Assembly: GCA_022225965.2 (NCBI GenBank)
Contig: JAKJXP020000016.1
Coordinates: 310,001 to 374,000 of the forward strand
Length of the DNA stretch: 64,000 nt
Direction: 5' to 3'
Origin: Diatrype stigma
Lineage: Eukaryota > Ascomycota > Sordariomycetes > Xylariales > Diatrypaceae
Made by a program: the position numbers and the translations under genes. The notes beneath the pieces were generated by a model, which worked only from the letters and a program-made list of their open reading frames with translations, searched no databases and was not told the origin of the DNA. Positions 45,947-57,398 of this stretch are shown here, piece by piece (positions within the stretch are counted from its first letter, which is position 1; each line of letters starts with the position of its first letter).

Positions 45947-46776
45947 ATGCACTTTCTCTGCCTCCATGGTGCTGGGACCAACAGCAGGGTAAGTCTCGGA
46001 GGCTGTGAGGCTTGCCAACCAGAACCAACAGCTAACAATATCTCGGCAGATCTTCGAGCTGCAAACAGGTAAGCTGAAAAATTCTGCAGGGTGTGGTGTG
46101 TGACTTGATGCTAAAAGGGGTGTAGCAGCACTACGCTACGAGCTCGGCGGAGACCACACATACACGTTCGTCGAAGGGGTAGTATCTCAAGACAAGGCTC
46201 CCGGTACGCGCAACGACCAATCGAGGGTTGCCTGATACCTACGTGAGACTAACTTAGATAGTAGGGATCGAGAGCATTGCGTCCTCGGAGGATCCGTGCT
46301 TTGCCTACTATAAGCCGCATTGTGCAAAGTCGTTCAGCAAAGCCGTCACGGATCTGGAAACCTTCATCAAGACCGACGGGCCGTTTGATGGCGTTGTGAC
46401 CTTTTCCCAAGGGGCCTCCTTGGCGTCTGCCATCTTGATTGACAGATCACGGCTCCACGAATCGGGACTCCGATGTGGGATCTTCTTTTCTGGGAGGCTG
46501 CCTTACATTGATGCGGGGACGCCACCCCCTTGTTCTCCACACACCGCCACTCCTGGTGCGAGTGCAGGGGGAGCGATCGATATACCGACGGTTCACATTT
46601 GGGGATCTCAAGATGATATCGAACCCGGCCAGGCCTTGGCGCTTAGCGAGATATGCTGCTCAGAACAGAGACACGTACATATTCACAGTGGGGGGCATGA
46701 GGTGCCAGGGCCGAGAGACAAGGAAGGCCTAGTGGAGTCAGCAAATGCAGTCAGGAAGATGCTGCTACAGCTCTGA
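45947..46776 (+). CDS. FSH-type serine hydrolase, probable polyketide-releasing thioesterase
   Basis: Alpha/beta hydrolase of the FSH1 family, 216 aa. Exons are 45947-45988, 46050-46068, 46126-46203 and 46265-46776. Exon 2 is a 19-nt microexon encoding IFELQT. The start MHFLCLHGAGTNSR holds the oxyanion-hole HGAG. The nucleophile is Ser in VVTFSQGASLAS, where the first Gly of GxSxG is Thr. The acid is Asp in WGSQDDIEPG and the base is His in SGGHEVPG. FSH-family hydrolases such as LovG release products from highly reducing PKSs that lack a thioesterase. The PKS here lacks one, and this gene is divergent from it, so release of the finished chain from the ACP is the likely role. Usual length is 220-260 aa, so this protein is compact. 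The short exons are well supported by family alignment of the N-terminus. Confidence 0.86.
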
Positions 46777-47931
46777 CCTGCTGTGATATAGGTAGTTATT
46801 GATCAGGTTGGCGGCAAAGGCGCTATTGGTACGCGTAGGGACAGCCTGTGTTTTTTGTCACCGAAAAGAATGTCACATCATGTCACCATAAAATGCTAAT
46901 ATAACCAAACTGTCAGCGATGGGCATGTGATATGTAAATGAGCGAAAAGGTAAGTAAGGGGTACGGTAGCACGTAGCACGTCGGCGACCTGGCTGCAGGT
47001 CGGTGCAGGGGATGCTCACGGAGGCGGAAAGGATTGGTATTGGCGATAATTGATGTTGGTGATCCGGAGATGGGAAGATATCTGGGTCAGCTGGCGGGTG
47101 TCCCCACATGGGTCTTGATTACATACTAACCTTAAATACACTGTAATATACCTTATACTACATATATGTATGTGACAGGCCCCCTATCTATGGATCCAGG
47201 AGGTAGGTCCAAGCTATACTATCATATAGGTAAGACGAACGACTCCCGTAGGCGCAGCGGCCACTATCGACTGCATTTAGAACCGTACCATCCATGATGC
47301 ATAGGAGATTTAGCCACTTAGAGAGTAGAGCTTGAATGTGACGGCGCGGGAAGATTTTATATAGGTCATAACGACCAGTACTACCTAGACCAACCTGGTG
47401 GTGTGTTCATCACACGTAAGCAAACGTAATGGAGGGCAGCAATAGGTTTGGCTCCAGAAGCTTGTCGGTTCGACGCGAACCTCAGCCTCATCTTACGGGC
47501 GGCCCACCCACCGCTCCTTTGCCGGCATCGATTCGTGCGGTACCGGCACTGGGCAGCACCCCGGTAGCAGGAGGGGGCCGAGGAGGAAAGGAAATACGCC
47601 GGGCACGGTACTTAGGTCTTGGCGGGACGAGGCTGTCTAGAGCTTCCGGAGGGGATACCTGAGGCTTTTGCTGTAGACTTTTCCTGTTTCCTGGTGACCT
47701 TACGCGTTCTTACTTTCTATCATATGTGCCGTTACATTCGGGGAAACCGCTCCTCTGCCCCCAACATCACTCTATCAGGGCACTAATTTCAAGTCTCGCG
47801 CAGCCTTTCCACCTCCCTGCAGCTGCTCCAACTTGTGTCTACGTCCAACCCCCCATTCCAGTACCCGATACTCAGTTCCTCGGAGGTCAGATTGGTTTGT
47901 CGTAACTAGGTACTAGTTAGTCACACTACGA
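46777..47931. other. Spacer inside the cluster
   Basis: No gene is recognised. An open + frame at 47429-47662 (77 codons, Gly/Pro/Arg-rich) has no family that I know. Short ATACATATATGTATG repeats occur near 47155-47175. Confidence 0.45.
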
Positions 47932-48567
47932 ATGATCAACAGCGCGCGACTTCATGGTGTAGCCCTTGTTGTTCGGGGGCAAGGCTACAGTTCATCCGGC
48001 GGCAGCGGCATTTGCAGGGAATCGGCTTTTCCCTTGCTGAGACAGGAGCCAAGGTCCTCGTGTTTGCAGACCAAAACGAAACAACCGCAAAGGCCGCGTC
48101 GGAAGAGAGCCAGAAATATGCAAGTGACGATTACAAGACTACAAGCTTCAAGATGAAAGATGAACGTCTGCAAGGGTGGACAACGGTGGCAACGCACCTA
48201 TCGCGGATACCGACATCGATAGCTTTGACCGCATTATGCGTATCAACGCCCGTAGCAATTTGGTTTGCGTGCGAGCGCAGATTGCGGCGATGCGCAAGCT
48301 GGAATCAAAACCTGGGCTTGCAGGAACGATACCCGCGATATTGGCCGTGGAGTTATCATCAACCTAGTATCGGCCAATTCTTTCGTTGGTCTTTCCGGCA
48401 AAGGCTCCATGATGCCGGCAATTGTTCCAATTAAACGTGCTGCTGAATGCGAAGAGGTATATGATACCATTCCAATTTTGTGCAGCCCGGCCGCAAGCTA
48501 TATCAATGGCACAAGCTTGTTCGTCAATGCCGCTGTTACCACTACAGTGCGCTTGTTTTGGTGGTAG
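47932..48567 (+). pseudogene. Decayed short-chain dehydrogenase inside the cluster
   Basis: Pieces of an SDR enzyme follow each other in the right order but in three frames. They are LHGVALVVRGQG (strand 1, damaged), LQGIGFSLAETGAKVLVFAD (end of the glycine-rich loop and strand 2), NAPIADTDIDSFDRIMRINA, then GVIINLVSANSFVGLSGKGS with the Ser-bearing strand 5, and CSPAASYINGTSLFVNAA at the C-terminus. About 50 residues between pieces 2 and 3 are missing, and the region with the catalytic YxxxK and following helices has been deleted. The protein cannot work. It probably once took part in the neighbouring polyketide pathway, which is inference from position. Confidence 0.82.
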
Positions 48568-49536
48568 GTAATTAGGGGTTAGGATGGACTGGTCTCGGAG
48601 GATGGCTCGGTCTCAGGGTCAGGACTCGAAAAGGGGGAGCAGCTTATCGGTTCCCGAGAATACATCCTTTTGCCCTAGACAAACCTGTAATAACAATATA
48701 CCAAGTGGAAAACTGGTGACTTGTCATATCTTGCTCCCAATGCACACATTAAATGGACTACAAGTTCTCTTCAAGTAATACTATAAATGTGACCAGTTGA
48801 ATGGAGACATTTACGTATCAGTTTTCAACTGCTTTGAAGACTGCTGCCAACCGCATACTCCTAAGTAGTGCCTCCTAAGTAGTACCCAAACAGCTTCGCT
48901 TACCCGCTGCCCCAGCGAGGCACCACCCCTACAGACGGTTCCCTACAGACTGCCTAATACGCACCTACGACGCTGCGTAGGTACCTGTGGGTGTGAAAAT
49001 ACATACATGTATGTATGTATGTCTCAATTGTCGTTACCCTAGCGCATAAGACATGAACATACGTGTATGTACATACATACAATACGTAGTTAGCTGCTAC
49101 GCCTCTGCCCCTGAATTGCCATCCACCGAGTATCTTGGATGATACTGCGATACTGGAGCCAACCAAGTCAGCTTTCAAATTGAAATTGGAATAGTTATAT
49201 AGTACTATCGCGTATCACAATGGTTCCTTATTTGACACTTTGCTGCGCTATTGCTAAGCTTTAAAGAGAAAAAGGGAAAAAGAGAGCATCTGGGACGAAT
49301 GTGGGTGATCGGGCCTTAGAACAGCTCCAGAACCAGACCCATTATATAGCGACAGGTAGGCAGATAACGCTACAGTATTACAGTATAAGCTCTTATTGGT
49401 ACATACACCAAGAAAATCAAACGGCCCATGAAGAATAGAGCAGAAATAAAGACAACTCGTTCTTACAACTTCAAACCCCTTTTATTATGGAGCATGCCCA
49501 ATAACAGGTTAATCCAACAACCCACTCCGGTTTTCA
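48568..49536. other. Spacer, 3' flank of the MFS exporter
   Basis: No gene is recognised. A TACATACATGTATGTATGTATG microsatellite lies near 49000-49022, and a mirrored set is near 49060-49080. AAGTAGT direct repeats occur at 48860-48885. Confidence 0.5.
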
Positions 49537-51342
49537 TCACGATTGAGCAACGAAAAGCTTCTCGCGCTTCATGAAGATGGAAAGGACCAGAGACAGGACG
49601 CAAGCGGTGATAACCATGATGAATGTCTTGTCGATAGCCTCAACTATAGCCACCAAAACCCTTCGTCGCTCTTCCGAGGTTAGGCTATGGAAGAAATCGG
49701 CCCCGAACCCTGAGATGGCTTCTTGCACAGCGCTCCTCGACATCCCGGGCAGGATATCGGATATCTGGTTGGTCGACTTATTCAAGAAGATGCTGTTGGA
49801 CATCACTAGGGCAAACGTGATTCCACCCACCTGGCCAATGCCGATGAAAGCCACCGCTTGCGATAGCTGTTGGGGGGCTGCTTTCATCTGCGCTACTGCG
49901 AAGCCGGCCTGGGAGAAGAGACCTACACCAAATGCAGTAAGGATGGAGTATCCGTAGATGCGGGCTTCGCTGGTGTCGATGTCGATAGTGTACAGCAGCG
50001 CGCTACCGGCCAGTGCCAGCGCCGAGCCGACTAGGTACCATGGCATGTAGTATCCAAACACAGCCATGGCACCCCCGTTCAGCATAACGGCAAAGACCAA
50101 CGGTAAAACAAACGGGAGGAGCTGGACGCCGCTTCGCATAGCTGAAACATCCTTGGCAAATTGGAAGTAGAGTGGTATAAAGTAGATGGGGACGGTGACA
50201 ACGACTTGTGCGCTGGCCATCTGAGCGAACAGGATATCCATCTCCCAGGATTTGACCAGGGATGTGGGGAAGAGGCGGTGTTCGGGGGTGGTGAGGAAAG
50301 AGAAGCGCTGCTGTAGAATGAAAGCGATCCAGAGAACACCCGTGGCAACGAAGAGACCGATGGTTTGGCCGCTGTTCCAGGCATACACACTGCCGCCGAA
50401 GGCAACAGCCATGACGAAGCTTGTGATGGCACCGGCGCTGAGCACCGCACCCACCAGGTCTAGGTTTCTCACCCGCGCGGCAAAACTGAGACCCCGCTGA
50501 GGACCAGCTGCTGGCAGGAGAAAGATATAAACGGGGGCAGCGAGACCTCCGATGCAAAGGTTGATGTAGAAGGACCATCTCCATGTAGCAGAGCTGTCAG
50601 TGAATGCTCCGCCAATTATGGGACCGAGACTGTGCTGCAGGTTAGCAAGACCTTTCTCATCCTGCGGAAAGTTCGGGGAGGTGGTGGAAGAGAAACACAT
50701 ACATTGTACCAATGCCCCAAGTTAGTCCAACAAATCCGAGATACATTGGCCGCTCTTGTTCGTTCGTCAAAGCCGATACCATGTTGATTGTCCCCAGATA
50801 TATGCCCATTCCCCCGATGCCGCAAATGGCCCTCCCTCCTATTAGCGCATCGAGGGATGGAGCAGCTCCGCACACCGCGGAGCCGACCTCGAATATGACC
50901 ACACTCGAGATGAAGAGTATTTTACTGTCGAAATGGGTATACAACTGGCCCCTGTGTCCTTCGTTAGAACTTGTGGCGACGACGGCGGCTTCGCATATGC
51001 AAGGGATGCGTACCAGAAGAGGTTGGTTGCCACAGCGCCCAAGGCGAACGCGACGGATATCCAGGACAGCTTTTCGATGCCGCCGAGTGTGTAGATGATA
51101 TTTTCCTGGACATTGGCAACGATGGTGTTGTCGAGCGCAAAGAGGAACAGAGCAGCTAGTAAGGCAAAGACGACGGAGAACCAGGACAGAGGCTTCAGGT
51201 TTCGAACCAGCGGATCCCTGGGTGAGGACAAGCCCTTGGCCGTGGTCTCTACATCCGTCTGGAAGTTGCGAGGATTGAGCGCTGCACTCTCTTCTAGTGT
51301 AGGCTCCACGCTGGAGGAAGGGGTCTTCTCTGGGGTAGACAT
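49537..51342 (-). CDS. MFS drug/secondary-metabolite exporter (DHA2, 14-TM type)
   Basis: Proton-driven efflux pump of the DHA2 group, 556 aa, expected to export the cluster product. Minus-strand exons are 51014-51342, 50703-50951 and 49537-50629. The start at 51342 gives MSTPEKTPSSSVEP, while an upstream ATG at 51420 is in frame but adds only low-complexity residues. Helix 1 carries the family motif LFALDNTIVANVQENI. Later motifs are GGRAICGIGGMGIYLGTINM and GIGTILGPIIGGAFTDSSAT, where splicing ATG-rich junction AT+T restores the usual GTILGP. Further marks are TWRWSFYINLCIGGLAAPVY and GVQLLPFVLPLVFAVMLNGG. The C-terminal IMVITACVLSLVLSIFMKRE is the last span. Pumps of this type are common in fungal polyketide clusters, and may also give self-protection. 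Confidence 0.92.
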
Positions 51343-52252
51343 GGCGGTGATGGTCTCTGAGGTTGTCGTTGTAGGGAGTGAGCCAGTAGTTTCAAGGGAT
51401 AATTGAAAGGGACGAAGCAAAAAGGCAAATTGGTAGATGAAATATGAGTTTTGTTCACCGCAGAACGGCCCAGGATGGGAGGGAGCCTCACACTTCTAAA
51501 CATATGACAGATCAATAACAGTGACTGTATCCCTAATGCTCACCGAATTAAGCGGTAACGTTAACACTGGAGCATTGGCCTTTTTCCTGTATTTCCGTGC
51601 AATGATAACAAGCCTTGTTGGAACATGAAGTCCCTAGATATCACATAATTATTAAAGTTACTGTCCAGTGGTAATAATAGCAATCAGGCTGGCGACGTGT
51701 AGCAAATCATTACTTATAATGACCCCTTGCTTCATTTCGGGTGCCAATGTGATCCTGACAGACCCCGACCAACATTGTTTGCGTTACCGCGCTTCTCTAT
51801 AATAAGTAAAGGTATTGGCCAGTGTGGTTGATGTTGCATTTAATAAAAAAGCAGCGGCGATCCATTCTCACAAGAATGCCGACAGCTCTCTCCCGTGCCA
51901 ATATTATAACGAGCTCAGCCAAGAGGTTGCACCCGCCCCGCCCCGGCCTCATACACGGATCATCTACCCGAATGCTTTGTACCTAGTAGATAACTCGGTA
52001 GTCCAACATCTACAACCGCACCTCACTGCATAGCATGCGGCTACGTAGGGATGGTAGAATGCAAAGCAGCTTCGTGAAGGGGGCCAGTATTGATCATGGT
52101 GGTAGCCTTGTTTTTTCTCAGTCTCCTTCTTTGACTGCTGTTACCTCAAAGGACAGTTATTAATCAGTATCACGCCATGGTTCTCACCATACCGGTTCCA
52201 ATGAAATATCGTTTACCAATCTGCCTTCCCGTCCCCACGTCCAAGTTGCAAA
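51343..52252. other. Divergent promoter region of the exporter and the Pth11-like gene
   Basis: No coding sequence is recognised. Both flanking genes start outward from here. AT-rich centre at about 51640-51720. Confidence 0.5.
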
Positions 52253-53549
52253 ATGTCGTCAACCGGAACCCTGCCCGATGCCTTCCTCAAGGAGTCTAAA
52301 CAGCCGGAGCTGAAAACGCTGCTCATAGCCATGACAATCGTGCCGACAGTAGTGGTCTTTATTCGAGCTTGGTCTCGAGCTCTCTTGCCAGTGGATGCCA
52401 TGTCGAAGATCCCATCCAGATTCTGGTGGGACGACTGGACCGCTTTTGCGGGCGCGGTAAGTCTCTCCATCACCCAACTCCTATTATAGCTGGTTATCAC
52501 GCTCATTTCTGCTAGATTCTGAATATCGCCGTGTGTGGCGTGGGGTTCAAGCTGATCAATCTCGGTTTGGGACTACATACCCAAGCCGTGCCGCCAGAAA
52601 ACATTGAGCCGTTTCTGAAGTTACTCTGGATCGTATATTTCATCTTTGACACGGGTGAGGCCGTGGCCAGGTCCTCTGCCATTTTCTTCTATGCCCGTGT
52701 CCTCAGTGTGCCGAATTCCCGGTTTAAGTATGCACTACGGCTGGCACATGCCATGAACGTCGTATGGCTGATCACGCTCTTCTTGGATCTCATATTTATG
52801 TGTAATCCTATTCAAAAGGCCTGGAAGTCCATGCCAGAGGGCTCTTGTCAGAACACTGGTCGCATATGGATGGGAAATGGTATAACTGGTCTTCTCCTCG
52901 ACCTTATTATTCTAGTTCTGCCCCTGCCCCTATTGTGGCAATTACAAATCGAACTGATACGCAAAATTCAAATATGTGTGGTATTCATATGCGGATATCT
53001 GTGAGTCACTATTCCCCGAGAAGTTTTATGGTTGCACTCAGCTAAAGCGGAGGCAAAGCGTGGTGGTGGTATCAATTGGCCGTATGGTGACCGTCATTGA
53101 AGCTGGCAGTGAGCTCCAGCAGGATATTACATGTAAGTCTCCCCCATACGCAAAAGATCCGGCCGCTTAATAGTTTCCATACAGATAAAGTCTCTACGCC
53201 CGTTCTATGGCTAGGCTCCGAGATCGCCATATGCATCATCAGCGTCAGCCTCCCAAGTATTTTCGCCTTGGTGCAACGTGTCTATCGTGAAGGCCCTGGG
53301 AGCTTGGTCAAACCTCGCGCCCAAGCGTGTAGGGCTGCGTTTTCCAGTGGCCATCATCGCTTTCACGGCATAGAAAGCGACGGGTTCAACTCACAGTCAC
53401 TCGACTCTCTCAATATTTCTACGAATGTGTCCGCCAATCCATACCCCATACACATGGAGACGACAGCGGAGTTTGGAGGTGTCGATGGAAGAGTGGAACA
53501 TGTTCACCAGTCTGGGATTCATGTCCGTAATGACATAACGATAGTATGA
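52253..53549 (+). CDS. Pth11-like integral membrane protein (fungal rhodopsin-domain family)
   Basis: Seven-helix membrane protein of the fungal Pth11-like group, 375 aa. Exons are 52253-52456, 52516-53000, 53059-53132 and 53185-53549, with all phases fitting. No CFEM domain precedes the helices. The family pattern is VVFIRAWSRA after helix 1, FWWDDWTAFAGA before helix 2, YFIFDTGEAVARSSAIFFYA, and the conserved FMCNPIQKAWKSM with the Cys that pairs with GSCQNTGRIW. Helix 5 has GLLLDLIILVLPLPLLWQLQ. Next comes VVVVSIGRMVTVIE, and the last helix has PVLWLGSEIAICIISVSLPS. The tail of about 100 residues is cytoplasmic and Ser/Asn-rich. Such proteins are thought to sense surface or chemical cues. 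Placement beside the exporter may be chance or may link it to the cluster. Confidence 0.88.
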
Positions 53550-55426
53550 TACAGCGCGCTGGGTGACTATCAGATTCGATCTACTTCTATGGCTATAATC
53601 ATACGTGGATGGGGAGAACTGGAAGCTGATGATTGGATTCACTATGGCATCACTTTAAAATAAAAAACCGTCGATTGTATGAAACGAGGCATATTACTTC
53701 GACCCTTTATTTCCACCTGGGGCACTTTTTCCCGCAATAGCTGAAGACAATATCCCGCTTGGTATAACTATATCATCCAACCATATGTCATATGGTTTAG
53801 TCGTTTCCGTGTAGGTCATGATGAGTGTATTCAGATGTGTGACGATTTAAACGATATCTGGCTGGGCAGCAGATAGACAAAAGCATAGGGAAGACATCAG
53901 ACCAATTGACATCGGTCCATTTACAAGACATTACGGGGTGTTCAGCTCCTACGTAGTATGTTTATCAGGCCCCCTATCTTAGCCGCTAAAATGGGGGCCA
54001 GGGTCAGATTGAAAGACGTACGCTGTCGGGCAGATGTGTAGGACATATATGTAAGGCTGGATCTCCAACGGGTTCACGTTAACTGCCGGTTGTTCCCCCA
54101 CACCACCCCCTCATATCAGTCCTATTGCAACCTCAGAAGGGGCGAAGCTAATGCTATGATGACAATAGCAGGGCAAGGCTGGAAGGGTAAGACCATATGC
54201 AAGTAAGATTTTTCAAGCCGATACTAGAAGTAATTAGATGCGTTGTAAAAGTCCTATTGAAAATAGTTCCTACAGACAAAGTAACATCACGGCTCTTAGT
54301 GCATCGCGGGTGACTAGGTTATCCGTACATCATACAACCAACTGTAGTTGTATATTACCAAGGCTCTCATATCCCCCCACACAACTATTGAATGCAATGT
54401 TTTATAGAAGGTGTATGGTATAGTCAATGATTTCAAACTTCACGGTCTGACCTTCATATTGGACGAGGAGAAAACCACGTCTTCAGGGCAAGTAGTCATG
54501 TTAGATATACCCCAAATTCTACAAAATAATACTACAAATCACTCGAATGGCCTATCATGCTAGCATATGCGAAGAAACCTTCGACAGGTCTTTTTCCTAA
54601 TCAGATTTTATGTTTTCGTAGTACATTGTAACTATCTGCCTCATATCACCCACAACGTATAGACCGTGGCGGTAAGGTTGTACATTTACGAAGATAAGAG
54701 AACTGCATGTAGCTGCGTAGCCCCTACTTTGCTACCCCTCCTTTCTGAGTTGCTGGCCCCCCTGTCCATTCTCCGGGTGTTGACAGTAAGATAAGTAAGT
54801 CAACCTATAAACCAGTACCTAGTAAGATGCGCATGCATATTATCTAACGATTTCCGGAACTCTACACAGAGGTTAATGCGTAGCGCTTGCAGTTTCATAA
54901 GAAAGGCGGCTTATAACGCCTGCTAGATGCGACATAATCAATAGCAATATAATTCATTCAGCAAGCATCCGTTCCGAAAGAACGAAGAGTAAAAACACAT
55001 CCATTGATCGGAAAATCCAACTGAGACCACCCGAATTTACAGGGTCTCCATGGGCCCCCGGGGAGTAGAATGAGGGGGGTTCCAGAGAACCTCTTCCCTT
55101 CGTTAGTCCTCTGTTACCTGAAAATGTTTAAATATTATGGACCGATAGGATTGATAAGGCTATTGTATTAGATAGCAGGAACACTCTCGTTAGATTACGT
55201 CTTATAGATTCATAAATCAAAGAATTCACGAACCAACAGGTTCCTCATTTGTAAAAAGATATATCAAGGGTAATACTCGAAGTTTGCTAAGTGAATATTG
55301 CCAGTGTATAAGGATCGAGCTTATAGAGCAAGTAACACAGTGCCCATATCAGAGTACGTGCAGGGGGGAACTTGGTATATGGTATCCGTCCAAGGCTCCA
55401 AGCCTTGATGCTTCACATTCACGTGA

Positions 55427-55601
55427 TGTTCGGCAAGTGTGAGCAGCCACGGGTGGCTTAAGGGGGTGGCACACCCCCTGAGGCTGGCGCATAGGTGGCG
55501 CGCGGCGCTTAGGGCCCCCTTATCGCCTACACTGAATGTATATAGAGTAGGAAACTCGGGCATTCGGGCTCTGCAGGAGAACCCTCCCTTCCGCATCAAC
55601 A
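55427..55601. mobile_element. Possible solo LTR (TGTT...AACA), 175 bp
   Basis: A GC-richer 175-bp block within AT-rich DNA starts TGTTCGGC and ends ATCAACA, the terminal inverted TGTT/AACA typical of Copia-type LTRs. It contains TATATAGAG at about 55538, which could be an LTR promoter. Flanking five-base words (CGTGA and GATAT) do not match, so a target-site duplication is not seen. No internal retroelement region is recognised. Confidence 0.3.
55446..55479. repeat. Two adjacent hairpins
   Basis: GCCAC-GG-GTGGC at 55446-55457 is followed after three bases by AGGGGGTG-GCA-CACCCCCT at 55461-55479, the latter a perfect 8-bp stem with a 3-base loop. Both lie inside the LTR-like block. Confidence 0.7.
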
Positions 55602-55656
55602 GATATACTAGATACAGTAGTATAAGCAATTACAACGGCTTACAGGAAACGATAGG

Positions 55657-55677
55657 AAGCTTCTTTACAAGAAGCTT
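55657..55677. repeat. Inverted repeat AAGCTTCTT-TAC-AAGAAGCTT
   Basis: A perfect 9-bp stem with a 3-base spacer, about 55 bases after the end of the LTR-like block. Function unknown. Confidence 0.75.
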
Positions 55678-57299
55678 GCTATTACAGGTGCATTGCAAAT
55701 CACCTATAGGAAAGAAGGGAAAGGAAGGAGTGAAGTCGGTATATGTATATGTATGGAATACATCTGCGAAGCTGAGTGTGAGAGCTAGTCTATACCACCC
55801 AACACTTGCTAAGTTGCTAGAGCCAGAGTTACCCGTTACTTCAGGTCAAGGTAACAGCTATACTACCGAAAGAAGCAGTAACGTTGCAGATCTTAACCTA
55901 CGAGGTCCTCCGTACGTGACTACATTCTTATCTACTTCAGGTTACTGGCACATTTATCTCTGTGTAGGACTTGCCAAATGCAGGGTTATACTACTCACCT
56001 GAGCGAACGCTAACCTGTATCTTTTTGGAGAACGTAGGATGCCTCTTATAATTGCGCGTGTGTGCCACTCCAGCATGACGGCCTCCTTTATCCGTCTATC
56101 CGAATAAGTTGGCAAAAGTTGGCAGGTTCGCAACGGCAAGACCAGCTCGACCCCGCTGGTCCAGAAGTCCTGAGGAATTGCAGATCCGGGTTGTGCCGAG
56201 TTCTCGAAGAACGCGTCTTCAGGCCTTCCTGATACGTTGAGCTCCCATCTTACTATTCATTATACAACGTAACAAGCGCTTCTTCATTTACAGTGATGGC
56301 TTGCATACCAAGCTTTCTTGCCCCTTACCTGGTAGCTGATTGGTTGTATTTAGACCCCCTGTTCTGAAAAGGGAAGCTAGATCGTGATGGTGCCTGACTA
56401 CTGACGAATCGAGTAGGTACTAAGCTAGGGAACATCCATTTGGCCGATATCGAGATATGGGGCAGGATGGTCATTAGCGCTCAGCGGATTCGGTCCAAAG
56501 GTCAACATGCAAGATGATTACTTCTCATGATCTAACAGTCTAGCAGGGGTCCACCTTGGAGCCTTTGACTGGTGGATGGCTCGATCGGCTGATAACTTCA
56601 TGGACATTGATATCCCATGCGTTGGTGTTCGGCTTGGTGACAGATAGGAAGCCGACGAGGAAACATCATGAGATTTACAGCCATCTACGTTGTATACCCA
56701 TCCACGTTGTGTGAAGTACGCGTACCTGGCTAGCTGGGCAGAACTATGACTGAACTTAATTGTTAGCCATACCAATGCGCGTAAGCCATTTTAGATCCCT
56801 ATTTTTAGTTGCGAACGGCACGGAACCTAGTCTAAAGGGTCCATGTTCCTGCATACGGCATGGCATGTTCACAATAAGCTCACTGCTACCCATGTTCTAC
56901 TTTAGAGTCGACATTGAGGGCCAGTAATCTACACGTGTGATGACAAGCTTGTCTGGGTCTAGGCGGCGATGGGTTGGTGAAGCAGTAGATTATACCTTCC
57001 GAAAGGTCGGTTAGGCTACCTGATCACATCCTACGGCGATATCAGATGCCAAGACCTGGGGAATGTAGGCGTGCTCCTGAGCTAGATAGGTCCCCTAAAT
57101 GGAGCCTCATTACCGTATGAGTCCGGGTCGATGGTTACAATTGGCAGGTAACGTCAAGTCACTGCTCAACAAGCGATGGATGGGCGTTCGATCGAAGGTC
57201 TCATCCTGACGCACGATAACATGGATCCTATAGACCATCCTCATGGGGTCATTGAGTTGGGCGTGCCAGATGACCACCGGACCTCCCCCAGGAGTGAAA

Positions 57300-57306
57300 T
57301 ATATAA
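57300..57306 (+). promoter_or_regulatory. TATA box of the chitinase gene
   Basis: TATATAA lies 93 bases upstream of the chitinase start codon at 57399, typical for an inducible fungal secreted enzyme. Confidence 0.5.
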
Positions 57307-57398
57307 GGTTATGAGCCCGTTCGTAACTTCGGCTTCCTGGACTATTGCTCTACCCCAAGACAATCACTTGCGTGTGCACGACAATACCAATCAGTACA

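Larger units (their letters stand above)
53550..57398. other. Gene-poor AT-rich stretch
   Basis: No gene of a known family is seen in 3.8 kb. An open + frame at 55439-56002 has no recognised domain and overlaps hairpins and a possible LTR, so I do not call it a gene. Other open frames are short. The last 100 bases hold the chitinase promoter. Confidence 0.5.

Noticed and set aside
47429..47662. 77-codon frame as a possible cluster regulator
   Set aside because: No Zn2Cys6 cysteine pattern and no other DNA-binding motif. It is Gly/Pro/Arg-rich only.
55439..56002. 187-codon + frame considered as a gene
   Set aside because: It crosses the LTR-like block and hairpins, and has no domain or convincing composition. 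I left it unassigned.
53550..57398. A transposase or reverse transcriptase in the AT-rich stretch
   Set aside because: No catalytic motif (DDE, YADD-like or RNase H) was found in any frame.
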